Of a stretch of 64,000 nucleotides of DNA, positions 45,739 through 54,466 are shown one piece after another (the first letter of the stretch is position 1; each line of letters opens with the position of its first letter). Made by a program: the position numbers and the translations under genes. This stretch comes from an uncultured Bacteroides sp. (GTDB taxonomy: Bacteria > Bacillota > Clostridia > Lachnospirales > Lachnospiraceae), in contig CAMECH010000013.1 in the NCBI GenBank assembly GCA_945913015.1, forward strand, positions 1 to 64,000, written 5' to 3'. Under the pieces are notes generated by a model. The model did not search any database, was not told the origin of the DNA, and saw nothing but the letters and a program-made list of their open reading frames with translations.

Positions 45739-46752
45739 TTATTGCATCTTCATAAGAGCTTCGGCTATACGCCTTGCTCCGTTTCCGTCAACCAAATTTC
45801 CTGCTCTCTCACTTATGAGTCTGCGCTCTGAATAATTGCAGCAGAGTTCCTCTACAGCCATAACAATATTATCAAAATCTTCCGCGTCAAAAGCCTTTAC
45901 CGCTTTTTGTTCAGAAAGGAACCCCACCAGAGCTTTCTGATTGTCACTTATCGCAAAGCATACACACGGCACTCTTCCGGCACATATCTCAAGAAGCGTA
46001 GTCCCGCCTGCCGACATGGCCAGCTGGCATTTTTCGAGCAGTTCATCCATTCTGCTTACATTCTTGTGAACTATAATGTTATTGTGCTTATTTTCAATAA
46101 AATGCAGTTCGTTTCTTGTGTTTTCATCAAAAAACGGGCCTTCAACCACATGAAGTTTTATAGAATCAGAAAGTTTCAATGATAATGCTTCTGCAATCTT
46201 ACATGTCATTGCCTTTGGGTCACTTCCACCTGTCGTAAGCAGTATATCACTCACATTATCCAGACTTTTCACCCCGATATCTGAAAATTCTTCACGAAGC
46301 GGTGTATAAGCAAGTCCGGTAAGCATAAGCGGTTCCTTCTTCCATTCAAATGCATTATAACGCATTTTACAATCACACACCGCATAATTAACAATCATAT
46401 CAACATCATACGGAAACCTGCACAAATCGTCCATATACACAAGCTTTACGCATTGGTGCAGCTTTTCAAAATATTCCTCACTTGCTTCATACGAATCTAC
46501 AAGCAGCACTTCTACCTTATCCGTCAGCAGCACACGCTTCAACAGTTCAGTTTCCCCGGATTTATTACACCAGTCATTATGCAGTATATGATACTTAAGC
46601 CCCCTGCTTTCAAGCAATGGTACCGAATACTCATCCGATATGTAAAATTTTGTTTCAACCCCCATCCGATTCAGCCTGAGTGCAATTGCAATACATCTCA
46701 TAATATGCCCTGATGCAATTACCTCGTTGGCATCTGCCCTGATTCCAATCAT
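45739..46752 (-). CDS. pseG: UDP-2,4-diacetamido-2,4,6-trideoxy-L-altrose hydrolase (PseG-type)
   Basis: The protein has 337 residues from ATG 46752 behind GGGAG; the frame opens four codons earlier. It has the PseG start IGIRADANEVIASGHIMRCI, with the catalytic His in SGH. MurG-like GT-B elements follow (LTTGGSDPKAM; AMSAGGTTLLEICAGRVPCV). PseG removes UDP from the altrose sugar before condensation with phosphoenolpyruvate. It directly follows the cytidylyltransferase-synthase fusion by 55 bp. The legionaminic equivalent (LegG) has a different fold, so this supports a pseudaminic-type branch. Confidence 0.85.
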   Translation of the reverse strand: MIGIRADANEVIASGHIMRCIAIALRLNRMGVETKFYISDEYSVPLLESRGLKYHILHNDWCNKSGETELLKRVLLTDKVEVLLVDSYEASEEYFEKLHQCVKLVYMDDLCRFPYDVDMIVNYAVCDCKMRYNAFEWKKEPLMLTGLAYTPLREEFSDIGVKSLDNVSDILLTTGGSDPKAMTCKIAEALSLKLSDSIKLHVVEGPFFDENTRNELHFIENKHNNIIVHKNVSRMDELLEKCQLAMSAGGTTLLEICAGRVPCVCFAISDNQKALVGFLSEQKAVKAFDAEDFDNIVMAVEELCCNYSERRLISERAGNLVDGNGARRIAEALMKMQ

Positions 46753-46807
46753 ATTTACTCCCAATTTGCTTTATCCTTACATCTTCAGAATATCTGCAAT
46801 AATGCAA

Positions 46808-48577
46808 TTACATTTGTACATATTTCAAATCCATCGGAGTTCCTGCTTTCACATCCTGTGAAGCCTTCATTCCAAGAATTTCTTCATAGTGAACAGTTGA
46901 AAGTCCATACCCGGGTCTTATTGACCTCATATTCTTCTCTGTAAATTCCTCACCGGCCTTTATATCTTTTGTCACAAACAAAGACCGACAGTGTTCCCTG
47001 CTCTTTTTCTGCTTGTCCGTGAGCTCATATGTGACCTTTCCGAGTGCTTTCTCAACAATCCTTATGTCATCAACCATCTTCTTAAATTCTTCCGGTTCCA
47101 TTGAAAACGCAGCATCCGCACCACCATCAGTACGTCTTAGCGTAAGATGCTTTTCTATTACCTTTGCTCCTGCTGCAACTGCCGCAACTGCAACCGTACT
47201 TCCCATAGTATGGTCCGATAATCCGCATATACAATTATAGCGCTCTGACATATCGGTTATTGTCTTAAGATTAATATCCTCATACGGTGCAGGATATGCC
47301 GAAGTGCATTTAAGAAAAATAACCTGTTCATTCCCCTCCTGCCTGCAGGTTTCCAATGCTCTTTCAATATCTTCAGGGTACGCGACTCCTGTAGATATTA
47401 TAATCGGCTTTCCCTTAGATGCTGCCTCTCTTATCAGAGGAATATCCGTAATCTCAAACGATGCTATTTTGTATGCAGGCATATCCATCTGTTCCATAAA
47501 ATCTACCGCTGTTTTATCAAATGGCGATGAGAAGCAGATGATTCCAATTTCGTCCGCATATTCTTTCAGCTTCGGCTGCCAATCCCACGGAGTATATGCA
47601 CTCTGATACAGCTTGTAAAGTGTAGTACCATCCCAAATCGTCCCCTGCGTAACCTGAAAATACGGTGAATCACAATCCATTGTTATTGTGTCTGCCGTGT
47701 ATGTCTGAAGTTTAACTGCATCGGCACCGCATTCCTTTGCCACACGGATAATTTCCTTTGCTCTGTCAAAATCCATAAGATGATTTGCAGACATTTCAGC
47801 AATAATAAATGTCGGCGATGTCTCATTTACAATTCTGTCACCAATTTTAATGCATCGTCTATTGTCCGGAAGCTTGTTGCTCTTTTTCTGCATAAGCATA
47901 TTCTGATATTTTATTTCGGCAAGCTTCCAATCCTCTAATGTGTCTATATCCTGAACCTCTGACTCATCCATTTCAAATGGGATTATTCCGTCAAGGAATT
48001 CCCCCTTCTTATTAAGAAATGTATCTGTCTTATAGAAATAAAACTGCCCACAGTCATGGTAAAGTCCTTCTAAATCCTGTGAACGCTTTCTGAAATTTTC
48101 CGGACTCTTATATCGCATAACTCCTTCTTCAATAATAAATCCCCTCTGTGGCGGATATGAAAACTTAACCACCGGAATCAGGCAGTCACCATTCTTAGAG
48201 CACAATGCGTCAAATGCCTTCTTAAGTTTATCGGATGTAACAAATGGTGCAGTCGGATACAGGCACGCAAAATATTCAAACTCCTGTCCTCTCTTTGCAT
48301 ACTCCGCAATCACTTCCACCAGTACATCTGCTGTCGTTGCATAATCATTCGATGTCGACTCACTTCTGTAAAAAGGCACACTTGCGCCATATTTTGTCGC
48401 AATGTCTGCTATTTCTTCACTGTCTGTAGATACCATTACCTCATCAAACACTCCAGACTCTAACGCAGCCTGTATTGAATATGCCAGTATCGGTTTTCCG
48501 CAGAACTCCTTGATATTCTTTCCCGGTATTCTCTTACTGCCTCCCCGCGCAGTGATAACTGCAAGTGTTTTACCCAT
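46808..48577 (-). CDS. Fusion of nonulosonate cytidylyltransferase (PseF/NeuA-like) and synthase (PseI/NeuB-like)
   Basis: This is a 589-residue bifunctional protein. Residues 1-225 are a CMP-nonulosonate cytidylyltransferase (AVITARGGSKRIPGKNIKEF, with RGGSKRIPGKN the CTP loop; LYPTAPF). About 243-520 are a TIM-barrel synthase that joins phosphoenolpyruvate to the hexose (IAEMSANHLMDFDRAKEI; SSPFDKTAVDFMEQMDMPAY; GLSDHTMGSTVAVAAVAAGA). The last 65 residues are the SAF antifreeze-like domain. The SSPFDKTAVDFMEQM form is PseI-like. The enzymes are normally separate. The frame is continuous with no internal stop, and the start has GGAGG. It leads the pse block. Confidence 0.9.
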   Translation of the reverse strand: MGKTLAVITARGGSKRIPGKNIKEFCGKPILAYSIQAALESGVFDEVMVSTDSEEIADIATKYGASVPFYRSESTSNDYATTADVLVEVIAEYAKRGQEFEYFACLYPTAPFVTSDKLKKAFDALCSKNGDCLIPVVKFSYPPQRGFIIEEGVMRYKSPENFRKRSQDLEGLYHDCGQFYFYKTDTFLNKKGEFLDGIIPFEMDESEVQDIDTLEDWKLAEIKYQNMLMQKKSNKLPDNRRCIKIGDRIVNETSPTFIIAEMSANHLMDFDRAKEIIRVAKECGADAVKLQTYTADTITMDCDSPYFQVTQGTIWDGTTLYKLYQSAYTPWDWQPKLKEYADEIGIICFSSPFDKTAVDFMEQMDMPAYKIASFEITDIPLIREAASKGKPIIISTGVAYPEDIERALETCRQEGNEQVIFLKCTSAYPAPYEDINLKTITDMSERYNCICGLSDHTMGSTVAVAAVAAGAKVIEKHLTLRRTDGGADAAFSMEPEEFKKMVDDIRIVEKALGKVTYELTDKQKKSREHCRSLFVTKDIKAGEEFTEKNMRSIRPGYGLSTVHYEEILGMKASQDVKAGTPMDLKYVQM

Positions 48578-48604
48578 AGCAATCCTCCATGAAAAAATAA
48601 TCTG

Positions 48605-49420
48605 TTACGCCGGCATCTCTTTCCCTAATATTATAACTCTCTCCAGTGAAATTCCCGCATAAAGCGCTATCTTATCGTAAGGCAGCACACCATCCCTGAG
48701 CATCTGCACTGCAGTTTCTTCTCGCACCTCTGCCCGGCCCACTAATCGGCCCTCCTCACGCAAATCTTCCATTATCTTACACATATCATTCACTCCCTCT
48801 CTTGTCTCTTTCAGATACCTCACACGTTCCGCCAGTTCTTTGTAATACATCTCGGATGCATCTTTACACCTGAAATCATGCATAAGCCTGCCAAGCGGTG
48901 TTGTGTCATCCTCATAACCTGCATTCACATAAATAATATGCTGACAGTCATTAAAATCACTGCCAAGCTCCCTGACACAGCGCTCCACATGATACACAGG
49001 GCAACTACCTTTTAACACATCATTCTTTGTAACAAAAATCACATAACTTTCCGGCAAATCCAAAGGTTCACAGCCCTTATCAAAAATATTCGCATCGATA
49101 AGACTGCTGTTATAGCGTGCACGCTTTGCATCTGCGCCTTTATTATCCTTCTGTACCTCAACATCATAAATATTGCCTGATGTATCCTGTGCATAAATAT
49201 CCGCCTGTATTGAGCGTCCCCATAAATTCTTGATATAATGTTGTCCATGACTGCTTACAAGTGTAAGCTTTGGCTGCTTAAGAATAATTCTGAGAATCAG
49301 CTGTATACATGATGTTCCGTTCTCAAAACACTTCTTCATAAAGTCATCATCAAGCAGATTAAACTGTCTGATTAACTCCTCATATCTTTCGTAACGCTCC
49401 TGCAACATATCTTCCTGCAA
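48605..49420 (-). CDS. Rpn/PD-(D/E)XK nuclease-transposase family protein (copy 1)
   Basis: The 271-residue protein belongs to the PDDEXK_2 (Rpn-like) family, with D74 in QADIYAQD and E88-V-Q90 in YDVEVQKDNKG as the nuclease motif. The C-terminal tail (EMYYKELAERVRYLKETREG ... LRDGVLPYDKIALYAGISLE) is typical of the many copies of this family in Lachnospiraceae. The frame opens at TTG 49420. An ATG four codons in, with AGGA upstream, is a better start. It is almost identical to the next gene. Function is DNA cleavage or recombination in related proteins. Confidence 0.8.
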   Translation of the reverse strand: MQEDMLQERYERYEELIRQFNLLDDDFMKKCFENGTSCIQLILRIILKQPKLTLVSSHGQHYIKNLWGRSIQADIYAQDTSGNIYDVEVQKDNKGADAKRARYNSSLIDANIFDKGCEPLDLPESYVIFVTKNDVLKGSCPVYHVERCVRELGSDFNDCQHIIYVNAGYEDDTTPLGRLMHDFRCKDASEMYYKELAERVRYLKETREGVNDMCKIMEDLREEGRLVGRAEVREETAVQMLRDGVLPYDKIALYAGISLERVIILGKEMPA

Positions 49421-50309
49421 GTTTATCCGGATTCACCGCCTTACTGCCATATAATTTTAAATATATTTTTTCATGCTATCATCTCTTTCCCTAATATCAT
49501 AACTCTCTCCAGTGAAATTCCCGCATAAAGCGCTATCTTATCGTAAGGCAGCACACCATCCCTGAGCATCTGCACTGCAGTTTCTTCTCGCACCTCTGCC
49601 CGGCCCACTAATCGGCCCTCCTCACGCAAATCTTCCATTATCTTACACATATCATTCACTCCCTCTCTTGTCTCTTTCAGATACCTCACACGTTCCGCCA
49701 GTTCTTTGTAATACATCTCGGATGCATCTTTACACCTGAAATCATGCATAAGCCTGCCAAGCGGTGTTGTGTCATCCTCATAACCTGCATTCACATAAAT
49801 AATATGCTGACAGTCATTAAAATCACTGCCAAGCTCCCTGACACAGCGCTCCACATGATACACAGGGCAACTACCTTTTAACACATCATTCTTTGTAACA
49901 AAAATCACATAACTTTCCGGCAAATCCAAAGGTTCACAGCCCTTATCAAAAATATTCGCATCGATAAGACTGCTGTTATAGCGTGCACGCTTTGCATCTG
50001 CGCCTTTATTATCCTTCTGTACCTCAACATCATAAATATTGCCTGATGTATCCTGTGCATAAATATCCGCCTGTATTGAGCGTCCCCATAAATTCTTGAT
50101 ATAATGTTGTCCATGACTGCTTACAAGTGTAAGCTTTGGCTGCTTAAGAATAATTCTGAGAATCAGCTGTATACATGATGTTCCGTTCTCAAAACACTTC
50201 TTCATAAAGTCATCATCAAGCAGACTAAACTGCCTGATTAACTCCTCATATCTTTCGTAACGCTCCTGCAATATATCTTCCTGCAAGTTTATCCGGATTC
50301 ACCGCCTTA
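48614..50309. repeat. Tandem duplication of an 830-bp unit
   Basis: Bases 48614-49443 and 49480-50309 are nearly identical, offset by 866 bp with a 36-bp A/T-rich link. I noticed only about four differences inside the unit (near 48629, 49366, 49372 and 49406). The unit covers almost exactly the coding region of the Rpn-like gene plus about 23 bp upstream. Confidence 0.92.
49471..50286 (-). CDS. Rpn/PD-(D/E)XK nuclease-transposase family protein (copy 2)
   Basis: This is the 271-residue twin of copy 1, differing at four positions that I can see: M5 to I, N21 to S, I264 to M, and P270 to I near the end. The nuclease residues are the same. The change at codon 5 removes the ATG that copy 1 can use. 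The likely start here is TTG (50286 or 50271), and expression may therefore differ. It has an A/T-rich region of about 330 bp upstream and no other mobile gene beside it. Confidence 0.78.
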   Translation of the reverse strand: MQEDILQERYERYEELIRQFSLLDDDFMKKCFENGTSCIQLILRIILKQPKLTLVSSHGQHYIKNLWGRSIQADIYAQDTSGNIYDVEVQKDNKGADAKRARYNSSLIDANIFDKGCEPLDLPESYVIFVTKNDVLKGSCPVYHVERCVRELGSDFNDCQHIIYVNAGYEDDTTPLGRLMHDFRCKDASEMYYKELAERVRYLKETREGVNDMCKIMEDLREEGRLVGRAEVREETAVQMLRDGVLPYDKIALYAGISLERVMILGKEMIA

Positions 50310-50640
50310 TCAAAATAAATCTTTAAAGCATAATATATAAACCGCTTCTTTGTACAATGATTTTAACATTCTCAAACCATGTTATCAATATAAATTTTAA
50401 ATAAAAATTAGCATTAAAATTTAAAATATATTTGTTGTATATCAACAAATATTATGTAAACTAACACTTTTTTACAAATATCAGTTGCAAGTTTTATTTT
50501 AAAAAGGACAGCCGCAATTCACAATTCGTTCTGTCCCTAATCGATAAATTTGTGTTTAATTGTAGAACCAACCCGGTTGCTGCACCGTTGAATCATAATG
50601 TGATAAATGGTACATCATGTTACACGCTAATATGCTGCTT
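50310..50640. other. A/T-rich intergenic stretch with hairpins
   Basis: This stretch has no gene. It holds a perfect ATTTGTTG/CAACAAAT hairpin around 50428-50449 and the terminator listed separately. Otherwise it is A/T-rich, with repeats of TTTAAA-type sequence. The upstream region of copy 2 shows no clear -35/-10 pair. Confidence 0.6.
50501..50536 (-). terminator. Terminator of the acyl-sugar operon
   Basis: In the minus-strand RNA GGACAG / CTGTCC (50506-50536) is followed by TTTTTAAAA. It lies about 105 bp past the stop at 50641, the last gene of the long operon that begins at or beyond the right edge. Confidence 0.7.
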
Positions 50641-51603
50641 TCACTTCCGCTTCTGGCCTACTATTCTTACACTTCTGACATAATCTCCATACTCAGCGAC
50701 AATACGCATTTTCACCTGATAATTCCTGCTGCATTGAGAAATCACATCACGTTCAGCCGCAATCCATGCTTTTTTATCTTCATCATATATTTCAAGCGGA
50801 AGCTGTCTGTTTGCAACAATCTCCACCTTAACATTATCCGCATCAATGCCATTAACAGCAAACGGATGCAGATACATATATCCTCTGCCGCTTATTATAT
50901 TCGCGCAGTCATTAATAGAAATCTTGTCTTTGACAAAATCGGCTGCCGTGCAGGATGCAATTAGTTTATTAACATTTCCTGACTGTAGTGGTATTATATT
51001 TCCGTCTGCAATTATATTTTTCTTAATATTTGAATATGCTACACAATAATCCTTTCCACTAATTTTCTTTTCACGTCTCATTTCCAGTTCAAGATTCTTC
51101 TTAAATCTTTCTGCAAATACCACAGAATATGAATCAGTAAAATTAAGCCTTACTCTGGAAAACTCGTCAAAGCTTATGTTGTCTCCTACCAGCACGCCGT
51201 CATTATTCATCTTTCTTATAGGCTCAATTGAAGAATCCTCAGTTACGATAAACATGACATTATTATAATTGTTACTTATCCTGCCCACTTTACTACAATC
51301 AAATATAAGTACTTCATCATCTCCCAATTCTTCGTCACATACAAAATCCCCACGCAACTGTGGCTGCTTTCCGCTTACCACATATTTCATATCTGCCGAC
51401 AATTCGTTATTTACGGGCTCGCCGGTATGCATATTTTTCCAGATTACTTTGCGTTGCTTATCAGTGTTTCCAATAAAACATATATTTCCGCGCTTGTCCG
51501 GCAACAACTTATTTTCCCCGTCATCCATCTGTATCGTTAATTCTTGAATATATGTATATCCGCTGACATCCCCCTGATTATTATTTTTTCTTCGTATAAT
51601 CAT
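50641..51603 (-). CDS. Protein of unknown function, 320 residues
   Basis: I do not recognise this protein. It has no signal peptide or membrane segment. It looks beta-rich, with alternating hydrophobic residues and many Asn and Asp. The sequence begins MIIRRKNNNQGDVSGYTYIQ and ends VRSVRIVGQKRK. The ATG has GAGGAG nine bases upstream. It is the last gene of the operon, 156 bp after an ATP-grasp enzyme, and ends at a terminator. Features such as VKVEIVANRQLPLEI suggest a carbohydrate-binding or surface-associated beta domain, but nothing decides it. Confidence 0.7.
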   Translation of the reverse strand: MIIRRKNNNQGDVSGYTYIQELTIQMDDGENKLLPDKRGNICFIGNTDKQRKVIWKNMHTGEPVNNELSADMKYVVSGKQPQLRGDFVCDEELGDDEVLIFDCSKVGRISNNYNNVMFIVTEDSSIEPIRKMNNDGVLVGDNISFDEFSRVRLNFTDSYSVVFAERFKKNLELEMRREKKISGKDYCVAYSNIKKNIIADGNIIPLQSGNVNKLIASCTAADFVKDKISINDCANIISGRGYMYLHPFAVNGIDADNVKVEIVANRQLPLEIYDEDKKAWIAAERDVISQCSRNYQVKMRIVAEYGDYVRSVRIVGQKRK

Positions 51604-51759
51604 AAGTCTAAACTCCTCTGCCTGATTCTATGTATAAATCAATATAATATTCAAAACTCAGCAACAGTTCCCCTAACATATACCTGTTAGGATAAAATTT
51701 TAAGCTAATTTACCTGTTCCCCAAATAGCAATGTTTTCTTTCATAAACCGAGCCCCTTT

Positions 51760-52698
51760 TTATTCCAATACCACAAATTTTTCTGTCAATTCGCGCATAC
51801 CTATGGCTGTTTTATAATTGCAGCGATATGAAAAATCATTCTTACCATCTAACAAATCAAGCCACCAAAGGACATCTGTAAACCCAAGCATATGCCGGAA
51901 GTACACTGTACCTGATATTCTGGGATTAATTTCAAAAATGTAATTCTTACCACGCTGCTTTCTTAACTGTATATTAATATATCCTTTAAGACCTATTCTT
52001 TCTGCAATCATCTTAGCTTCCGCATCAATATCCTTATCCTGCACCAGTTCCACAAATGAAGTATAGCCATGTTCAAGCTTTCTTTTAAAAATAATAGTTG
52101 AAACATCCGTCCCATTTGAAAAAACGCCAACAGTATATTCCTCATCTGAATTGCTTAAATATTCCTGAATTACATATTCATCTTTTTGTAAATTCAGTTC
52201 ATCCAGTTCAGCTTTTGTTGTTATAATTTTAGAATATTTAGAACCGCATGAGTTCGTCAGCTTAACGAAATACTGATTGCCATCCTCAACAAACTCATCA
52301 TAGGTGTATGTTTTTGGAACACAAATTTTTTCAATTTCCTGTAAATACCTGATAGTTTTATATTTGTCCAAAAAGTTATTAATAACAAATGGTGAGTTAA
52401 TCATAAGCTTGATTCCTGCATTGTGAAACAACTCTGCATTTCCATTAATAGCTTTTATTTCAAATTCATTTACAGGAATCAAATGCGTAATTCCATATTC
52501 CTTACACTTTAACAGCAGATTGGGAATGTATTCTTCCGACACTGCCATGTCGCTCTTCCAATATTCCTGCACCTTATCCATTCCAACAGGATAATCATAT
52601 ATGTCACAGCCGTATACCTTGTCTTCACTTTCTCTTAATGCTTTCAAAATGCCGTTTGATACATTTCCACTGATAGCTGTTACAAGTATTTTTCTCAA
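51760..52698 (-). CDS. ATP-grasp domain protein (CarB-like)
   Basis: The 312-residue protein starts with a Rossmann-type fold (MRKILVTAISGNVSNGILKA). The ATP-grasp module follows, with FVKLTNSCGSKYSKII, EYVIQEYLSNSDEEYTVGVF and metal ligands in IFEINPRISGTVYFRHM. It looks like the carbamoyl phosphate synthase-type ATP-grasp enzymes found in sugar-modification loci. It is shorter than the ligase at 44501. Its start overlaps the stop of the phosphoesterase gene by four bases. It may ligate an amino acid or other acid to a sugar amine. Confidence 0.78.
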   Translation of the reverse strand: MRKILVTAISGNVSNGILKALRESEDKVYGCDIYDYPVGMDKVQEYWKSDMAVSEEYIPNLLLKCKEYGITHLIPVNEFEIKAINGNAELFHNAGIKLMINSPFVINNFLDKYKTIRYLQEIEKICVPKTYTYDEFVEDGNQYFVKLTNSCGSKYSKIITTKAELDELNLQKDEYVIQEYLSNSDEEYTVGVFSNGTDVSTIIFKRKLEHGYTSFVELVQDKDIDAEAKMIAERIGLKGYINIQLRKQRGKNYIFEINPRISGTVYFRHMLGFTDVLWWLDLLDGKNDFSYRCNYKTAIGMRELTEKFVVLE

Positions 52699-53402
52699 TA
52701 TTTTAATTCCTTTCTTTCCAATACTTCCTTTAGTTTTTTTAAATCAGGATCGTTGGCATCTATTTTCTTATACAGCTCCGATTTATTAATTTCCACATTC
52801 TTAAAAACAACTTCCATACTGTCTGTATCAATTATAGCATATCCATATCCTTTCGCATCTCTTGGCTGACCTAATGCTCCCGGATTCACTACCAAAGTAT
52901 TGCCTATATTTCTTTGCATTTTAAAATGTGTATGTCCAAGTATTACTAAATCATATTTCTCATATAATTCCTTTTCTTCCGCTTCTGTATTGGGATAAAG
53001 CCTTCCCATCAGCGAGTCCTTCGGGGTTCCGTGAAAAATGCCAATACGTTTACCAAAGTATTTTATTTCCATTTTTGAAGGTAATTCAGATATCATCTGC
53101 ATTGTTTCTGAAGAAAATCGGGACTTTACATCCTTATATGAATGACCATATTTTTCAATATATTCTTTTTCGTCGGCCTCTTTATTCCACAGACTTACAA
53201 AGTATTCGTCATGATTTCCTTTTAGCCAGATAAGCTTATCCAGCTTCAGCAATTTATCAATGATGTATTGCTGGTCATAATAATATCCGAATATATCACC
53301 GCAAAATACCAGCAAATCATATTTAATATTTTTTAATTCCCGTAAAAATTCATCCAATGCATATTTATTCCCGTGCAGGTCTGAAAAAGTAACAATTTTC
53401 AT
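52695..53402 (-). CDS. YfcE/MJ0936-type metallophosphoesterase
   Basis: The protein has 235 residues from ATG 53402; the frame opens 21 codons earlier in the epimerase gene. All five metallophosphoesterase motifs are present: FSDLHGN, FCGDIFGYY, KGNHDEY, IGIFHGTP and LGHTHFK. The family cleaves phosphodiesters or monoesters using two metal ions. In this context a sugar phosphate or a phospho-intermediate is plausible. It lies between the epimerase (36-bp gap) and the ATP-grasp gene (four-base overlap). Confidence 0.88.
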   Translation of the reverse strand: MKIVTFSDLHGNKYALDEFLRELKNIKYDLLVFCGDIFGYYYDQQYIIDKLLKLDKLIWLKGNHDEYFVSLWNKEADEKEYIEKYGHSYKDVKSRFSSETMQMISELPSKMEIKYFGKRIGIFHGTPKDSLMGRLYPNTEAEEKELYEKYDLVILGHTHFKMQRNIGNTLVVNPGALGQPRDAKGYGYAIIDTDSMEVVFKNVEINKSELYKKIDANDPDLKKLKEVLERKELKY

Positions 53403-53437
53403 ACTAATCATCCATTCAAAAATGTTTTGTAACGAAT

Positions 53438-54322
53438 TTACACTCTCATACTTTCGTATAGGCACATGATAGATTCTTCCAACGAAATCTGAGGTTTAAA
53501 ATTTAATTCCTCAGCAGCCTTTTCAATTGATATATCCCATTTAAAATTTTCTTCTTTATCTTCTACATCTGCAAATACAATTGATGAATCTGAATTTGTA
53601 ATCTTTTTGCAAAGTCTCGCTAGCTCAATATTAGAAATTGCCTTTAATCCCGCAATATTAAACAGACCGTTTTTTTCATAATCCAGAGTTTTTAAAACAG
53701 CCTGAACCACATCCCTTACATCGACATAATTCTGGCAGCGAAGCCCCTTACCATACAAAGAAACTTTTTCTCCTGAAATACATTTTTGCAAAATAATCGG
53801 CAGAAATGTATTCATATTCATACCGACGCCAATAGGTGACGGAATACGCAAAGTAATCTTTTTAATTGACGAATCACAGCACACTTCAAGAATTTTCTCA
53901 CCTGCCAGCTTTGTCACATGGTATATTGTCATTGGATGTGTCTCATGATTTTCTCTGATTGGCAGTTCTTTCGGCTCCCCTATAACAGGAATGCTTGACA
54001 TGTAAACAATCTTATCACATCTCCATTCGTTAGCCAGTTGACAGACATTATATGTACCAATGCAATTAGATTCTATATCTGAACGCCCGTCTTTCATGTC
54101 AATATTAGCCGCTAAATGAACAATGACATCACAGCGCTGAATATTAGCAACAATCATATCTGCAAAATCCCGACTGCTGATATCAGCACAAATATAATTA
54201 TCTATACTGTCATTTGTGCTTCTTCCAACGCCATAAAACTCCATGTCCATATTTTTCAATTGTTTAATTAAATTGCTACCGATAAAGCCATTGGCTCCGG
54301 TTACCAAAATTCTCTTTGACAT
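53438..54322 (-). CDS. NAD-dependent epimerase/dehydratase (extended SDR)
   Basis: The 294-residue sugar-nucleotide type SDR has G9xxG12xxG15 (TGANGFIGSNL), the D-motif ADISS, HLAANID, Ser109/110 in YMSSIP, and Y134-H-V-T-K138. The C-terminal domain has NYVDVRDVVQAV. Such enzymes change C-4 or dehydrate nucleotide sugars. A direct role in making the dTDP-linked sugar used by the aminotransferase at 59310 is possible. It has a weak ribosome binding site of its own, and follows a 42-codon ORF by one base. Confidence 0.88.
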   Translation of the reverse strand: MSKRILVTGANGFIGSNLIKQLKNMDMEFYGVGRSTNDSIDNYICADISSRDFADMIVANIQRCDVIVHLAANIDMKDGRSDIESNCIGTYNVCQLANEWRCDKIVYMSSIPVIGEPKELPIRENHETHPMTIYHVTKLAGEKILEVCCDSSIKKITLRIPSPIGVGMNMNTFLPIILQKCISGEKVSLYGKGLRCQNYVDVRDVVQAVLKTLDYEKNGLFNIAGLKAISNIELARLCKKITNSDSSIVFADVEDKEENFKWDISIEKAAEELNFKPQISLEESIMCLYESMRV

Positions 54323-54323
54323 A

Positions 54324-54452
54324 TTATAAACACTCTGTATACTTACTCAATATTTCTACGATTCTTTTAGGATACGCTCTTGATAGTATGTTAACATCTG
54401 CATCATAAATATTAGACTTATCATATGCAGTCACATCTTGCTCTAATTGCAT
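54324..54452 (-). CDS. Small 42-residue ORF, translated leader or gene remnant
   Basis: ATG 54452 has GGGTGG seven bases upstream and lies 14 bp after the stop of the hexapeptide transferase gene. The TAA at 54324 is one base before the epimerase ATG. The product MQLEQDVTAYDKSNIYDADV and then NILSRAYPKRIVEILSKYTE-CL looks like ordinary protein. The epimerase gene lacks a good binding site, so coupling is likely. It may be a remnant of a larger gene, or a true small protein. No domain is recognised. Confidence 0.5.
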   Translation of the reverse strand: MQLEQDVTAYDKSNIYDADVNILSRAYPKRIVEILSKYTECL

Positions 54453-54466
54453 AATAATCCACCCTG

